Assembly (NCBI RefSeq): GCF_000313615.1
Contig: NZ_AMZQ01000010.1
Location: 1-64,000 of the forward strand
Reading direction: 5' to 3'
Length of the DNA stretch: 64,000 bases
From: Campylobacter showae CSUNSWCD
GTDB taxonomy: Bacteria; Campylobacterota; Campylobacteria; Campylobacterales; Campylobacteraceae
The notes beneath the pieces are model-generated. The model searched no databases, had not been told where the DNA came from, and was given only the letters and a program-made list of their open reading frames with translations. Both the position numbers and the translations under genes were made by a program. Position 1 is the stretch's first letter. Each line of letters begins with the position of its first letter. Positions 1-8,900 of this stretch are shown piece after piece.

Positions 1-128
1 AGATACAAAAACCTTCTATCATATTTTACTAAAGATGATAAGAGAGAATCCGCTTAACTTATCTTGAGCCAACTTATTTAAGCATTATTGATATACTCTT
101 GTTTTTATTTTAAAATCAAGGGAGAATA

Positions 129-2225
129 ATAAGACTTAGTATTTTTGCTTCAGTCGCTGTTTTAGCTACTTTTGCCGTTGCAGATACAAAGACGGACGGT
201 TATTCAGTGATGCTTCCAAGCGTCGAAGTCGAAGGCATTTCCGAGCAAGATAACCTAAAGGGCTACGTAGCTTACGATAGCGCAGAAGTAAACAGAAACG
301 GACTTAGCAACAAACAAACGCCTCAAACCATCGAAACTATCGATATCCAGAAAAAAATCGTAACTACGGCACGAACGATCTTTCAAGTATCCTCGAAGGA
401 AACGCCGGCATCGACGCGGGCTACGATATGCGCGGCGAGAGTATCAAATAAGAGGCTTTAGCGTAGACGGCGGAGACATATATAGAGACGGCGTGAGAGA
501 CTCGGGCCAAATCAGGCGTAGCACGGCAAACGTCGAGCGCGTCGAGATTTTAAAAGGACCAGCTTCTATCCTATACGGCAGGAGCGATGGCGGCGCGGTC
601 GTAAATTTAGTCAGTAAAAAGGCAAATTTTACCCCTGTTTATAAGGTCTCGGGCAGATACGGCAGCTGGAGCAGATGGGGGCTTGGCGCAGACGTAAACC
701 ACGCAGTAAATAATCAACTGGCCGTACGCCTAACTACCGACGGCGAGCGCGGTAAATCGTGGCGCGAAGGCATAAAATATAAAAATTTTATGATAAGCCC
801 TAGCGTCATCGTAACCAACCAAGGCGGCGACGTAAGCTTTGAGGCGCAGTATACGTACGACAACGCCTGGCGAGTACCCGATAGAACTCCGACCAAAGCC
901 GTCTACGATAAGCTAGGTATCGACTACAAAAAGGGCTTTTCTCACGAGGGCGACTTCGTGGAGGATAGACTGGACTTTTTCCGCACGGAGTTAAATGCCG
1001 AGCTAGCTAAAGAGCTAAATTTAAAATGGGTTTTCGGATACAGAAAGGCTAGCCAAAATTTCGATCACTTTTTTGCGGGCAGTATCGTTAGCGGCAACAG
1101 ACTAAGACAAAACTACGCAAAGCAAGAGACGGATAACGAAACTATCTCAAACGCCTTTACGCTCACCAAGGAGATAAATTTCGAGAGATTTAAGCACAAT
1201 ATCGCAGTCGGCTACGACAACAGCATCGAAACTCGCCATCCAAGGCTCTGGTATAGCAGAACCCATATGCAAGATATCGACCCATACGCATCTAGGGGCA
1301 GCTGGACGTCAAACAGAAACATCCCGCTCACGACCGATAACAAACACCGCGCGATCAATCACGGCGTGTTTTTCGAGGATCTAATCAGCCTTGACGACAC
1401 GTATAGGTTGATGCTAGGCGGCAGGCTTGATTTTTATAAATTTAAAACCAGAAATATAAAAGGCCAAACAAACAGCTACAATGGCAACTCGTTTAGCCCA
1501 AGGGTCGGCTTTTATGGGACTTTGCGACCGATCACACCGCTTACGTCTCGTATTCGCAGAGCTTTGCGCCCTACGGCGGTAGAGGCAATATCGGCATCAG
1601 CACCGAAGATACGTCAAAGCTTGATCTAAAACCGCAAAACAACGTCCAGTACGAAATCGGACTAAAAAGCACTTGGGCGGATAATAAATTTAGCTCAAAC
1701 ATCGCGGTGTTTCAGATCGAACATAAAAATATCCGCTATCAGCCAGACCCTACAAACGACCCATATACTTGGGCGGTTCGCGGCAAGGAGCGTAGCCGCG
1801 GTATCGAGCTAAACGTGCTAGGGCAAATTTACGAGAATTTATACCTGTGCAGCTCGCTTGACTACACGAACGCTAAGGTTACTAAAGACAACTCAAACTC
1901 GCTAAACGAAGGACTTAATCTAAATGAAACCACACGCTGGCAAGGCAATGTCTTTTTACGCTACGTAAACGCCGACAAATGGTACGTAGAAAGCGGCGTT
2001 ACCGGCTACTCCAAACGCTACTCCTACTCTACTAGCGGCGGTAGAATCCAAGAACAACACTTGCCAGGCTTTGCCAGAGTGGACGTGAGTGCGGGATACA
2101 GCTTCACCGAGCATGCGCAAATGACGCTAGCGATAAACAATCTCTTTGATAAAAAATACTGGCGTTCAAGCTCGAGGCTAGGCGACGAGAGATCGTTTAT
2201 GGTGAATTTCCACTATAATTTTTAA
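129..2225 (+). pseudogene. TonB-dependent siderophore receptor, broken
   Basis: This encodes an outer-membrane ferric-siderophore receptor, but not in one frame. The signal-peptide region (SIFASVAVLATFAVA) has no ATG, GTG or TTG start: an AAGGGAG ribosome site at 118-124 is followed by ATA codons at 126 and 129. The reading frame then changes three times. One A is missing from the A run at 351-357, one A at 446-448 and one T at 1510-1513. With those bases restored the product is continuous. It has a plug domain (KQTPQTIETID, then ERVEILKGPASILYGR), beta-barrel strands, a 'NNLFDKKYW' motif near the end and a terminal Phe. Siderophore specificity cannot be read. It may be a true pseudogene or an assembly with homopolymer errors; the lost start codon favours decay. 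Confidence 0.85.
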
Positions 2226-2235
2226 TTAAACCGTA

Positions 2236-2262
2236 AAAACGATAGGTTATCCTATCGTTTTT
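2236..2262 (+). terminator. Rho-independent terminator after the receptor remnant
   Basis: A perfect hairpin (AAACGATAGG, TTA loop, complementary arm) followed by a T run lies about 10 bases after the receptor stop codon. Confidence 0.85.
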
Positions 2263-2510
2263 TATCGGTTATAAAACCGCTTCATCCATCGCGCTCCAAA
2301 AGCTAAAAACTTAGTGCTAAACTATGGATCACGCCCGACGAATACAATAAATTTTACCTCCTAGCCTCCCGTGCACAAATACTATTAAACGACATGGTTA
2401 TTTTTATTATAAAAACACTACCAATTTTATAATAAAAATTCAACAAAATTTTTAGATATATGGTTTGAATGCCAAATATAAAATAATACTTAATGGGTTA
2501 ATAAGATCAG
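2263..2510. other. AT-rich spacer without a gene
   Basis: No gene is supported here. From 2322 one plus frame reads LWITPDEYNKFYLLASRAQ without a start codon, which looks like a coding scrap. The family was not recognised. Confidence 0.4.
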
Positions 2511-2544
2511 TATAATAATAGATAAATAAATTTTATACAAGGAG
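2511..2544 (+). promoter_or_regulatory. Promoter -10 box and ribosome site of the Sel1-repeat gene
   Basis: TATAAT at 2511-2516 lies about 35 bases before the ATG at 2551, and AAGGAG lies at 2539-2544. Both match the consensus well, so the broken gene downstream still has an intact control region. Confidence 0.6.
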
Positions 2545-2550
2545 ATAGCT

Positions 2551-3670
2551 ATGAAGAAACTAGTTTTCATCTTTTTTGTTGCACTGCTTGCAATATCCAC
2601 TCATGCGGAAAGCAATACACAAATTGCAAGCCAACTAAGATCAGCCGGCAAAACCGTAGAGTCTCTCGCCTACGATCAAGAGGGTTGCCTGAAAGAGAAA
2701 AGTTGGATATCTTGTGAGCGACTCGCGAAGCATTACGACACTACGAAACCGGATATGCCTTGCGATTCGAAAACGGTCAAGGAGTACTACAAAAAGTGTT
2801 GCGACTATTCAAAAAATAAGGTCCAGCTATGCTGCGATAAGGGCTATCCAAAAGAGCTTGAGGAAAAACGCGATGCGGCTTGCAAATCAAACGACGCTAA
2901 AAGTTGTGGCACGCTAGCCTCCATCGCACACAGATAAAAAAACTATGAGAAGTCGTTTAATTACGCAAAAAAGGCTGCGATGCTGGGAAAGACGATACTT
3001 CTTGTAAACTTCTTGCCTATATGTATTATTACGGTCAGGGCGTAGAGAAGGATTATAAAAAATCGTTTAATCTATATGAAGGATTGTGTAATAGAGATAT
3101 ATACGATATGTGCGCTATCCTGAGCCACTTCTATACGGACGGCGTAGGCATGAAACAAAACATCAAAAAAGGTAAGGAAATTTTAGAAGCACTTTGCTAC
3201 GATGAATATCCGGAAGGCTGCGGCAATCTAGCCGCGCTCTATGAAAGCGATAAATACGGCATGAAAGACGATAAAAAAGCTACGGAACTTTATACCATGG
3301 CTTGCAAACACAATCCAAAAGGCTCAGCGTGCGACAAGATAGGCGGCATGAACAAGAGGCTAGAATTTTTTTGCACAGAAAAAAAGAACGGTTATGATTG
3401 CTTTCAGGCAGCAGGCTCCTATCAAAACGATCCGGAAAAATGCTGTATTTTTACGACAAGTCTTGCGAATACGGATATAGCGACGGATGTCTCGAAGCTA
3501 TCAAATTTGTTCAAGAGGATAACAACAGAGCAATGACATATGCGTACAAGGCATGCGAGCTAAACGATCTCGCAACTTGCCGACAGATTAAGGAAATCGC
3601 CAAGAACGCTTGCGATGAAGGCGATCAAGACGGTTGCAAGTGGCTAGATACAATAAAAAATCGTAAATAA
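2551..3670 (+). pseudogene. Cysteine-rich Sel1-repeat (HcpA-like) secreted protein, broken
   Basis: The first frame has a signal peptide (MKKLVFIFFVALLAISTHA) and then Sel1-type helical repeats rich in Cys pairs, such as 'GQGVEKDYKKSFNLYEGLC', as in the Helicobacter Hcp family of disulfide-bridged secreted proteins. A TAA at 2935-2937 stops it. The same frame continues with NYEKSFNYAKKAAML, shifts near 2986-2990 (one base lost in GGGAAA) into the frame that runs to 3536, and shifts again at the A run 3436-3440 (one A lost) into the frame ending at 3670. With the bases restored the product is about 370 residues. Family members bind or present peptides in the periplasm or outside the cell; the role here is unknown. 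Confidence 0.8.
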
Positions 3671-3861
3671 ATTTAAATTTGAGCCGAGTTTAAATTTGCG
3701 CTCGACTCAAATAAACTAAAAGATTGCGGAATTTTTAGTTAAATATGCGACTTTAAATTTTCTACTAAAAAAGGTTTTAGTTTAAGCAAGACGCATGAAA
3801 GAAAGCAATCTAATAAAAAAGAAGTCAGAAACCGATAAAATTTCAAGAAGGAGGGTGTTTT

Positions 3862-3942
3862 ATGGTTTGCGAACATTTTATTTTACCACTTAAAATTCTT
3901 TTCGTTTTTACCGCTTTTTCCTCTAAGGAGGTGATCATATGA
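3862..3942 (+). CDS. 26-codon leader-like ORF coupled to the nucleotidase remnant
   Basis: This ORF has AAGGAGG at 3848-3854, seven bases before an ATG at 3862, and encodes MVCEHFILPLKILFVFTAF plus SSKEVII. Its TGA (3940-3942) overlaps the ATG of the next frame (3939) as ATGA, so translation could be coupled. The hydrophobic centre might be a small membrane segment. No homologue is recognised. It could be a leader peptide or chance. Confidence 0.35.
   Translation: MVCEHFILPLKILFVFTAFSSKEVII
3924..3936 (+). promoter_or_regulatory. Near-complete Shine-Dalgarno sequence
   Basis: TAAGGAGGTGATC is complementary to essentially the whole 3' tail of bacterial 16S rRNA (GATCACCTCCTTA) and is well spaced before the ATG at 3939. 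Matches of this length are uncommon and favour that start, although the gene itself is broken. Confidence 0.7.
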
Positions 3943-4449
3943 ATCCCACGCCAAATTTAAAAAAACTAACCCTGCTTCACTTCAATGATTTGCACGGAGA
4001 CTTTTTGGCTGAGCAAGTGGACGACAAGCTAGTAGGCGGCGTCTCTATGCTGTCCGGTTATATAAATCAAGTCCGTCAAACAGAAAAAAACGTCATCTAC
4101 GCTATCGCAGGCGATATGTTTCGAGGCTCGATTATCGATTCGGAGTATAAAGGGGTTTCTACGATCGAGATCATGAATGCTTTAGCGCCCGATATCGTTA
4201 AAAGGTAAAATTTTAAACGTCGAAAAATCGCGTTTAGATAAAATTTTAAAATCCGACGAAATAAAAAATATGATAACCGCGCTAGGTTGCGGTATCGGCG
4301 ATGAATTTGGCGTTAGCTTTGAATATGTAAAAACTTTCGGTACTCCCAAGATGATTGCTACTTCTTGCTTAGATATTTTGGAAGAGTACTTAAGCACGCA
4401 CAAAGCTATTCGGCAAGACATAGAGGGGCGATTAACAATTTTGGATTAA
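3939..4449 (+). pseudogene. 5'-nucleotidase/metallophosphatase remnant fused to a GyrB fragment
   Basis: Residues 1-86 (frame from 3939) match the start of a 5'-nucleotidase-type metallophosphatase: LLHFNDLHGDF is the first metal motif and AGDMFRGS the second. At [11 protein letters not shown] homology stops, just before the expected GNHE motif, and the frame ends with TAA at 4206. From about 4195, one frame over, the sequence becomes typical DNA gyrase B ([28 protein letters not shown]). It then passes into a tail ([32 protein letters not shown]) that could be the nucleotidase C-terminus, ending at 4447-4449. Most of the enzyme is missing. A deletion with recombination is the likely cause. 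Confidence 0.7.
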
Positions 4450-5042
4450 AAGTATTTTTGGTCGCCCATGCGACTTTTTAATATTTACCGTACAACTGCG
4501 GTTATATTTCCGCCGCATTCAGCGATAAGCGTAAAAGAACCGTCAAATGACTACGGGCTTGATTGTGGCAAATAAAGCCCCAACACTTAATGTCTAGAAG
4601 CTTTTTACGATCAACCCGGCTCTTATCGCAATTTAGTTCAAGATAGTTCTTTGCGTTTTTAGTTTTTGTTTTGATTTTAAAGGCTTATATTTAAGGATAT
4701 TTTTTGCTTTGAATTATGAGAAAAACAGCGACGGTTTTAGTAAATACGCTCTTTCCGGACGGCATACAGATCGTGGTCTATGAGTAAAATTTAACAAATT
4801 AGATGATAACTAATAAATATGCAAATAATCGGTTTAACGGTACGTAGAGAACAACAAAAACGTAAAAAATATACGCTTACGCTAGGTGCCGCACGCCAAG
4901 CTCGGAGAATCTTGATATCAGTACCGCTAAGTTTTCAGCAAATCCGAGACACGAGTTTAATAACCGGAACAAATACTAAAACGCCCCATGAGACATTATG
5001 TTATAGATTTAGACTATAAAATATTTTGCAAAGTTACAAATT
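4450..5042. other. Degenerate spacer before aquaporin
   Basis: No gene is supported. On the minus strand at about 4480-4650 a stop-bounded frame without a start reads KNYLELNCDKSRVDRKKLL, then DIKCWGFICHN, which may be a scrap of a small secreted protein. A 66-codon plus-strand frame at 4819-5019 lacks a ribosome site and familiar motifs. Confidence 0.4.
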
Positions 5043-5053
5043 TATGCTAAAAT
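5043..5053 (+). promoter_or_regulatory. Extended -10 promoter of aqpZ
   Basis: TATGCTAAAAT (TG plus TAAAAT at 5048-5053) fits the epsilonproteobacterial sigma-70 -10 region and lies about 35 bases before the aqpZ start. The ribosome site AAGGGAAG is at 5077-5084. Confidence 0.5.
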
Positions 5054-5086
5054 CGCCCGTTTTTAAATTTACCTAAAAGGGAAGAG

Positions 5087-5797
5087 ATGAAAAAATATTT
5101 AGCCGAGTTTTTTGGCACATTTTGGTTGGTTTTTGGAGGTTGCGGCAGTGCGATATTTGCTGCGGCTTTTCCGGAGCTTGGTATTGGCTTTGTAGGCGTT
5201 GCGTTTGCGTTTGGTCTTACAGTTCTTACTATGGCTTATGCAGTTGGTCACATCAGCGGCGGTCACTTCAATCCTGCTGTTTCGGTTGGCCTACTAGTTG
5301 GCGGAAGATTTGACAAAAAAGACTTCGTGCCTTACGTCATCGCACAAGTTATCGGAGCGATCGCAGCTGCTGCTGTGCTATATCTCATCGCTTCAGGCAA
5401 GGCTGGATTTGATGCTGCTGCGAGCGGTTTTGCTAGCAACGGATACGGCGAGCACTCACCAAATGGTTACAGCCTAGTTTCAGCGCTAGTTGCTGAGGCA
5501 GTTTTAACTGCGTTTTTCCTTATCATCATCTTAGGTGCAACTGATGAGCGTGCACCAAAAGGCTTTGCACCGATCGCTATTGGCCTTGGTTTGACACTTA
5601 TCCACCTTATCTCGATACCTATCACAAACACATCAGTTAACCCAGCTCGTTCAACTGGCGTTGCGATATTTCAGGGCGGTTGGGCGTTAGAGCAGCTTTG
5701 GCTTTTCTGGGTCGCACCTATCGTTGGAGCTATCATCGGAGCTATCATCTATAAAGTTATGGGCTGCACATGCGGCTGCTGCAAAAGCGCAAAATAA
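5087..5797 (+). CDS. aqpZ: Aquaporin Z
   Basis: This is an inner-membrane water channel of the MIP family, 236 residues with six membrane helices and two half-helices. Both NPA boxes are present (HFNPAVS, Asn62; SVNPARS, Asn185). The selectivity-filter residues fit water-specific AqpZ rather than a glycerol facilitator: Phe42, His173, Thr182 and Arg188. The C-terminus ends in an unusual Cys cluster ([11 protein letters not shown]), which could bind metal or be modified. The gene stands alone, with its own promoter and terminator. Its coding sequence looks less CG-rich than most neighbours, which may point to transfer from a related species, but this was judged by eye only. Confidence 0.95.
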   Translation: MKKYLAEFFGTFWLVFGGCGSAIFAAAFPELGIGFVGVAFAFGLTVLTMAYAVGHISGGHFNPAVSVGLLVGGRFDKKDFVPYVIAQVIGAIAAAAVLYLIASGKAGFDAAASGFASNGYGEHSPNGYSLVSALVAEAVLTAFFLIIILGATDERAPKGFAPIAIGLGLTLIHLISIPITNTSVNPARSTGVAIFQGGWALEQLWLFWVAPIVGAIIGAIIYKVMGCTCGCCKSAK

Positions 5798-5811
5798 TTA
5801 AATTTATACTT

Positions 5812-5832
5812 CAAGGGCGGTCTTCGCCCTTT
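5812..5832 (+). terminator. Terminator of aqpZ
   Basis: The hairpin AAGGGCG / CGCCCTT with a five-base loop starts 15 bases after the aqpZ stop and runs into TTTCTATTTTC. Confidence 0.8.
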
Positions 5833-6559
5833 CTATTTTCATAAAATTTTTAAAATTAAGATCAGTTAAGCGAATATAATAATCTATTTAACATATTACC
5901 GTTATTACATCTAACCTCTACTTCGCTATCATTCTAGCTTCGTCTTAACAAACAGTAAGCGCATCGCAATTAAATTATTCTTTGAGTTCTTTGTGTCACT
6001 ATAACCTCGTCTCCGCAATCCAACAAACCATCGTAAGCCTTCCGGTAATCATAATAGATAGCGGGTCATTAAAGTCGCTACATCTAGGCGACATCGGCAT
6101 CAATTCATTTGCAAAATAGTTTTAGGCTATATAAACAAACTTGAACGTCGCACTTTAGTATGCCGTTTTACTAGCAACCGCAAGCCAAGAAATGTTATAA
6201 AGTAGTAGGTTTTTAACCAAGTAGGCACACGAGCCAGAAATCTATTCTAAAATTAAATATTTTATCACGCACGCCGGCCATAAAATTCTGATATTTTTGG
6301 TTATTTTATCGATTTTTTTTATGAAATTTTAATAAACTCCGCTATTTTTACCACTTCCATATCGAGCTAAAAACACTATAAAATTTCTCTAAATTTCTTT
6401 TTCGGAATTTTTAAACGGACTATATATGTTTATTTTTTATCTCTACGCTTGTGATTTTTAAGAACATCGACAAGATCGTGATTTTTGTGTTTATACCTAC
6501 CTTCAACGAAAAGCTCCTTTGGAGATTTTTATATCGCATTCGGGCAAATTTACCCGCGC
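5833..6559. other. Long spacer without an intact gene
   Basis: No intact gene was seen in 727 bases. On the minus strand at about 5978-6066 a stop-bounded frame reads AIYYDYRKAYDGLLDCGDEV then IVTQRTQ. This resembles the core of Phd/YefM-type antitoxins (Tyr-x-x-hydrophobic-Arg, then Glu/Asp-Val-Ile-Val-Thr-Arg), but it has no start codon or partner toxin. Treat it as a possible antitoxin scrap. Confidence 0.35.
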
Positions 6560-7093
6560 CTACCTACACTCCAGCTTTGTTATAGTTTGCGTATTAGCAA
6601 AGTACGACGGATAGGGCATAGAGAGGCTAAAATTTCGTATTTGTTTAGGCGCGATATTTTTAGCGACGCTAGCGGTGATCTCAGCTACGTTTGAGCGCTC
6701 GTCGCCGCGCGAAAAGAGCGATAATCCGCTAGGCTTAAAGATAGAGCCCGCGATCGTCTCCTTGCTCACGGGGTTATTGATGAGCTTAACGGTCAGATCG
6801 CAGTTTGCGATGCCAAACGCGCCCGTATTTCGCACCGAGCCCTTAAACACGATGGTTTCGTTTCTTAGCACGCGGTGACCGGAAAACTCCGTTAGCACGG
6901 CCTTTTTGGTGTATTTATCCACGATCATCATGAAAAAATATCCAAGCGTTAGCGTCGCTATTACGTTTATCGCGATGTAAATTTTAAAAAATTTAGTATT
7001 TTTTTCGCCGCGGGCGATCAGCGCGAAAAGTACCGATAGTAGCGCCAAAACCGCAAGCGCGATGAAGTGAAATACGTTAAAATACCCTTCCAT
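6560..7093 (-). CDS. DUF2393 membrane protein (second of a pair)
   Basis: This is a 177-residue protein with two N-terminal membrane helices (FHFIALAVLALLSVLFALIA and the stretch around IYIAINVIATLTLGYFFMM). A soluble domain follows with the motif 'FKGSVRNTGAFGIANCDLTVKL', beta-rich like an FxLD/immunoglobulin-type fold. It belongs to the DUF2393 family of epsilonproteobacteria, whose role is unknown. I chose the ATG at 7093, which overlaps the TGA of the upstream gene as TGATG and gives translational coupling; a GTG nine bases earlier is possible. It is a divergent paralogue of the gene directly upstream, so the pair probably arose by duplication and may form a heteromer. Confidence 0.75.
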   Translation of the reverse strand: MEGYFNVFHFIALAVLALLSVLFALIARGEKNTKFFKIYIAINVIATLTLGYFFMMIVDKYTKKAVLTEFSGHRVLRNETIVFKGSVRNTGAFGIANCDLTVKLINNPVSKETIAGSIFKPSGLSLFSRGDERSNVAEITASVAKNIAPKQIRNFSLSMPYPSYFANTQTITKLECR

Positions 7094-7620
7094 CAAAAGC
7101 ACTCCGAACTTGTCGTGATATTATAGTCCTGCGTGCGAAAGTTATTTACCGCGTGCGTGATCTCGCGAGTCGCGTTTACGTCCAGCGCCTCTTTTAGCAC
7201 AATATTTTCCCTCAAAAACGGCTTTAGCTCGTTTGCGTATCGGCGCAGCGTATTGCCCGAGTTTTTGTAAAAGCTAAGGCCGATTTCGCAGTAGTTAAAC
7301 GGTTTTTTGGAGAGATTTGTGAGGCGCAGATCCACAAGCAACGTGTTTGAGTACTCAAGCTGCTTAGTTGAGACTAGCTCGAGCGAGCGAGTTCGCAAAT
7401 TTTCATCTAAAAGCTTAGGCATAAAATACGCCCCACACCCAAGCCCTGCGATAGTAACGATCATCAGCGCAAAGCCCGCGAAAAAGGACTTTGACGCGAC
7501 GTAAACACAAAGCGAAACGAGCGCTAAAAAGGTCAAAAACATCCAGATATAGGCGGCAAAATCCACCCAGCCAAGGTGCGTCAGATAGAAATTTAAGCCT
7601 TGTTTTAGTTCGTTTATCAT
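7093..7620 (-). CDS. DUF2393 membrane protein (first of a pair)
   Basis: This is a 175-residue protein with two N-terminal membrane helices (AAYIWMFLTFLALVSLCVYV and FFAGFALMIVTIAGLGCGAY). An extracytoplasmic beta-rich domain follows, with 'VDLRLTNLSKKPFNYCEIGL', parallel to the SVRNTG...CDLTVKL stretch of its neighbour. Each protein ends near a Cys (SSECF here, LECR in the neighbour), and each has a second Cys in the domain, which may form a disulfide outside the membrane. It sits downstream of hisIE and leads into its paralogue. The function is unknown. Confidence 0.75.
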   Translation of the reverse strand: MINELKQGLNFYLTHLGWVDFAAYIWMFLTFLALVSLCVYVASKSFFAGFALMIVTIAGLGCGAYFMPKLLDENLRTRSLELVSTKQLEYSNTLLVDLRLTNLSKKPFNYCEIGLSFYKNSGNTLRRYANELKPFLRENIVLKEALDVNATREITHAVNNFRTQDYNITTSSECF

Positions 7621-7699
7621 CTTGCCTCTTTGCTTCGTTTGCCTTGCGGCGAGCCAAATTTAAAATCCTCCTGCACAAAGCGTGCCAAATTTGACCGCT

Positions 7700-8578
7700 C
7701 TAGCCTTTTCGCGAGTTTTTTTCCTCTATGCCGCTTAGTCCAAAACGGCGTGCAAGCTCGGCCTTGACGCGGTCAGGATGCACTCCGTGTAGCGCTAGTG
7801 CCACGAGTGAGTGAAAGCATAGATCGGCCGCCTCGTAGATGATCTCCTCGGTCGGCGTTTTTGGCTTTTGGCTTTGATGCGCCGCGGTTTGGCTGTTTTG
7901 GTTTGCGGCGTTTTCGTTTGAAATTTTAGCAAAATTTTCGTTTTGGGTTAAATTTGACGAAATTTGGCCGCCGCTCGCGGCAGAGTTAAACTGCGCAGTT
8001 TCATTTTTGCGCGCCGAGGCGTCCTTACACGCCATCACGAGCTCCGTGGCCTCCTCGCCGACTTTTTTTAGGATTGCGTTTTCGCCTTTTTTAAATAGAC
8101 TCGCGACATATGAAGTCTGCGGATCGGCGTTTAGCTTGCGGTCTAATATCGCGTGATAAACCTCGTCGATTATGCCGTAGATCGGCTTTTTGGCTTGGTT
8201 TGGATTTTGTTCTTGCGTCAAATTTTGCCCGTCGGTGCTAGTTAAATTTGACTTGCCGCCGTCTCCAGAAATCTTTCTAAAAAAGCACGATTTTTCACCG
8301 GTATGGCACGCTATGCCACCGTTTTGAACGACTTTGAGCAAGATCGTGTCGTTGTCGCAGTCAAGGAAAATCTCATCTATCGCCTGCGTATTTCCGCTCT
8401 CCTCGCCCTTTTTCCAGATGCGGTTTTTCGTGCGCGAGAAATAGTGCGCAAAGCCCGTTTTTAGGCTCAAATTTAACGCTTCTTCGTTCATATAAGCAAG
8501 CATCAAAACCTCGCCGCTCGAGCTTTCTTGAACGATGGCGGGCAAAAGGCCGCCCACTTTTTCCCAGTCTATTTCCAT
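7700..8578 (-). CDS. hisIE: Bifunctional phosphoribosyl-AMP cyclohydrolase / phosphoribosyl-ATP pyrophosphatase HisIE
   Basis: This cytosolic enzyme catalyses steps 2 and 3 of histidine synthesis. Residues 1-105 are the HisI domain, with the Mg site DCDND (73-77) and zinc Cys in [14 protein letters not shown]. The HisE domain starts near 133 ([12 protein letters not shown]) and contains [15 protein letters not shown] and, after a break, [18 protein letters not shown]. Two Asn/Gln/Ser-rich insertions make the protein about 292 residues, against roughly 200-230 normally. The linker is 107-131. More strikingly, about 55 residues (188-243) interrupt the helical HisE domain. The metal-binding Glu residues lie on both sides, so activity may be kept if the insertion loops out. 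Confidence 0.93.
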   Translation of the reverse strand: MEIDWEKVGGLLPAIVQESSSGEVLMLAYMNEEALNLSLKTGFAHYFSRTKNRIWKKGEESGNTQAIDEIFLDCDNDTILLKVVQNGGIACHTGEKSCFFRKISGDGGKSNLTSTDGQNLTQEQNPNQAKKPIYGIIDEVYHAILDRKLNADPQTSYVASLFKKGENAILKKVGEEATELVMACKDASARKNETAQFNSAASGGQISSNLTQNENFAKISNENAANQNSQTAAHQSQKPKTPTEEIIYEAADLCFHSLVALALHGVHPDRVKAELARRFGLSGIEEKNSRKG

Positions 8579-8669
8579 TTTTTATTTCCTTTCGGCTACG
8601 GTTTTAACTCGGCGCGCGGGTAATTTTGAGCTGCATAAAAAATATCGCCGCTCGTTTAAATTTAGCAAA

Positions 8670-8709
8670 TTTTAAAGCTCAAATTTGACTTCAAATTTGA
8701 GCTTTAAAA
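8670..8709 (-). terminator. Hairpin between the SPFH gene and hisIE
   Basis: Seventeen-base perfect arms (TTTTAAAGCTCAAATTT and its complement) surround a six-base loop within the 322-base gap 8579-8900. The hairpin is downstream of the minus-strand SPFH gene and probably ends its transcript or protects its 3' end. The rest of the gap shows no gene. Confidence 0.6.
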
Positions 8710-8900
8710 GGCGAAGTTTTTTGCAAAAACATTTCGCTTCGCAAAAACCACACCTATTTCGAGATGATTTTGGAGCTACTTGGCCAAATTTAGCGGCAAA
8801 CATGGCTATTGCTTGTGATTGTAACCACAGGTGAAACAAAAACCACGCAAAAAGCGCTCGCCCGCAAAGCGCAAAAAAGGCGAGCCGCTCCAAACAAAAA

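Noticed and set aside
4819-5019. A 66-codon plus-strand frame before aqpZ
   Set aside because: It has no ribosome site, membrane segment or recognisable motif, and lies in degenerate sequence.
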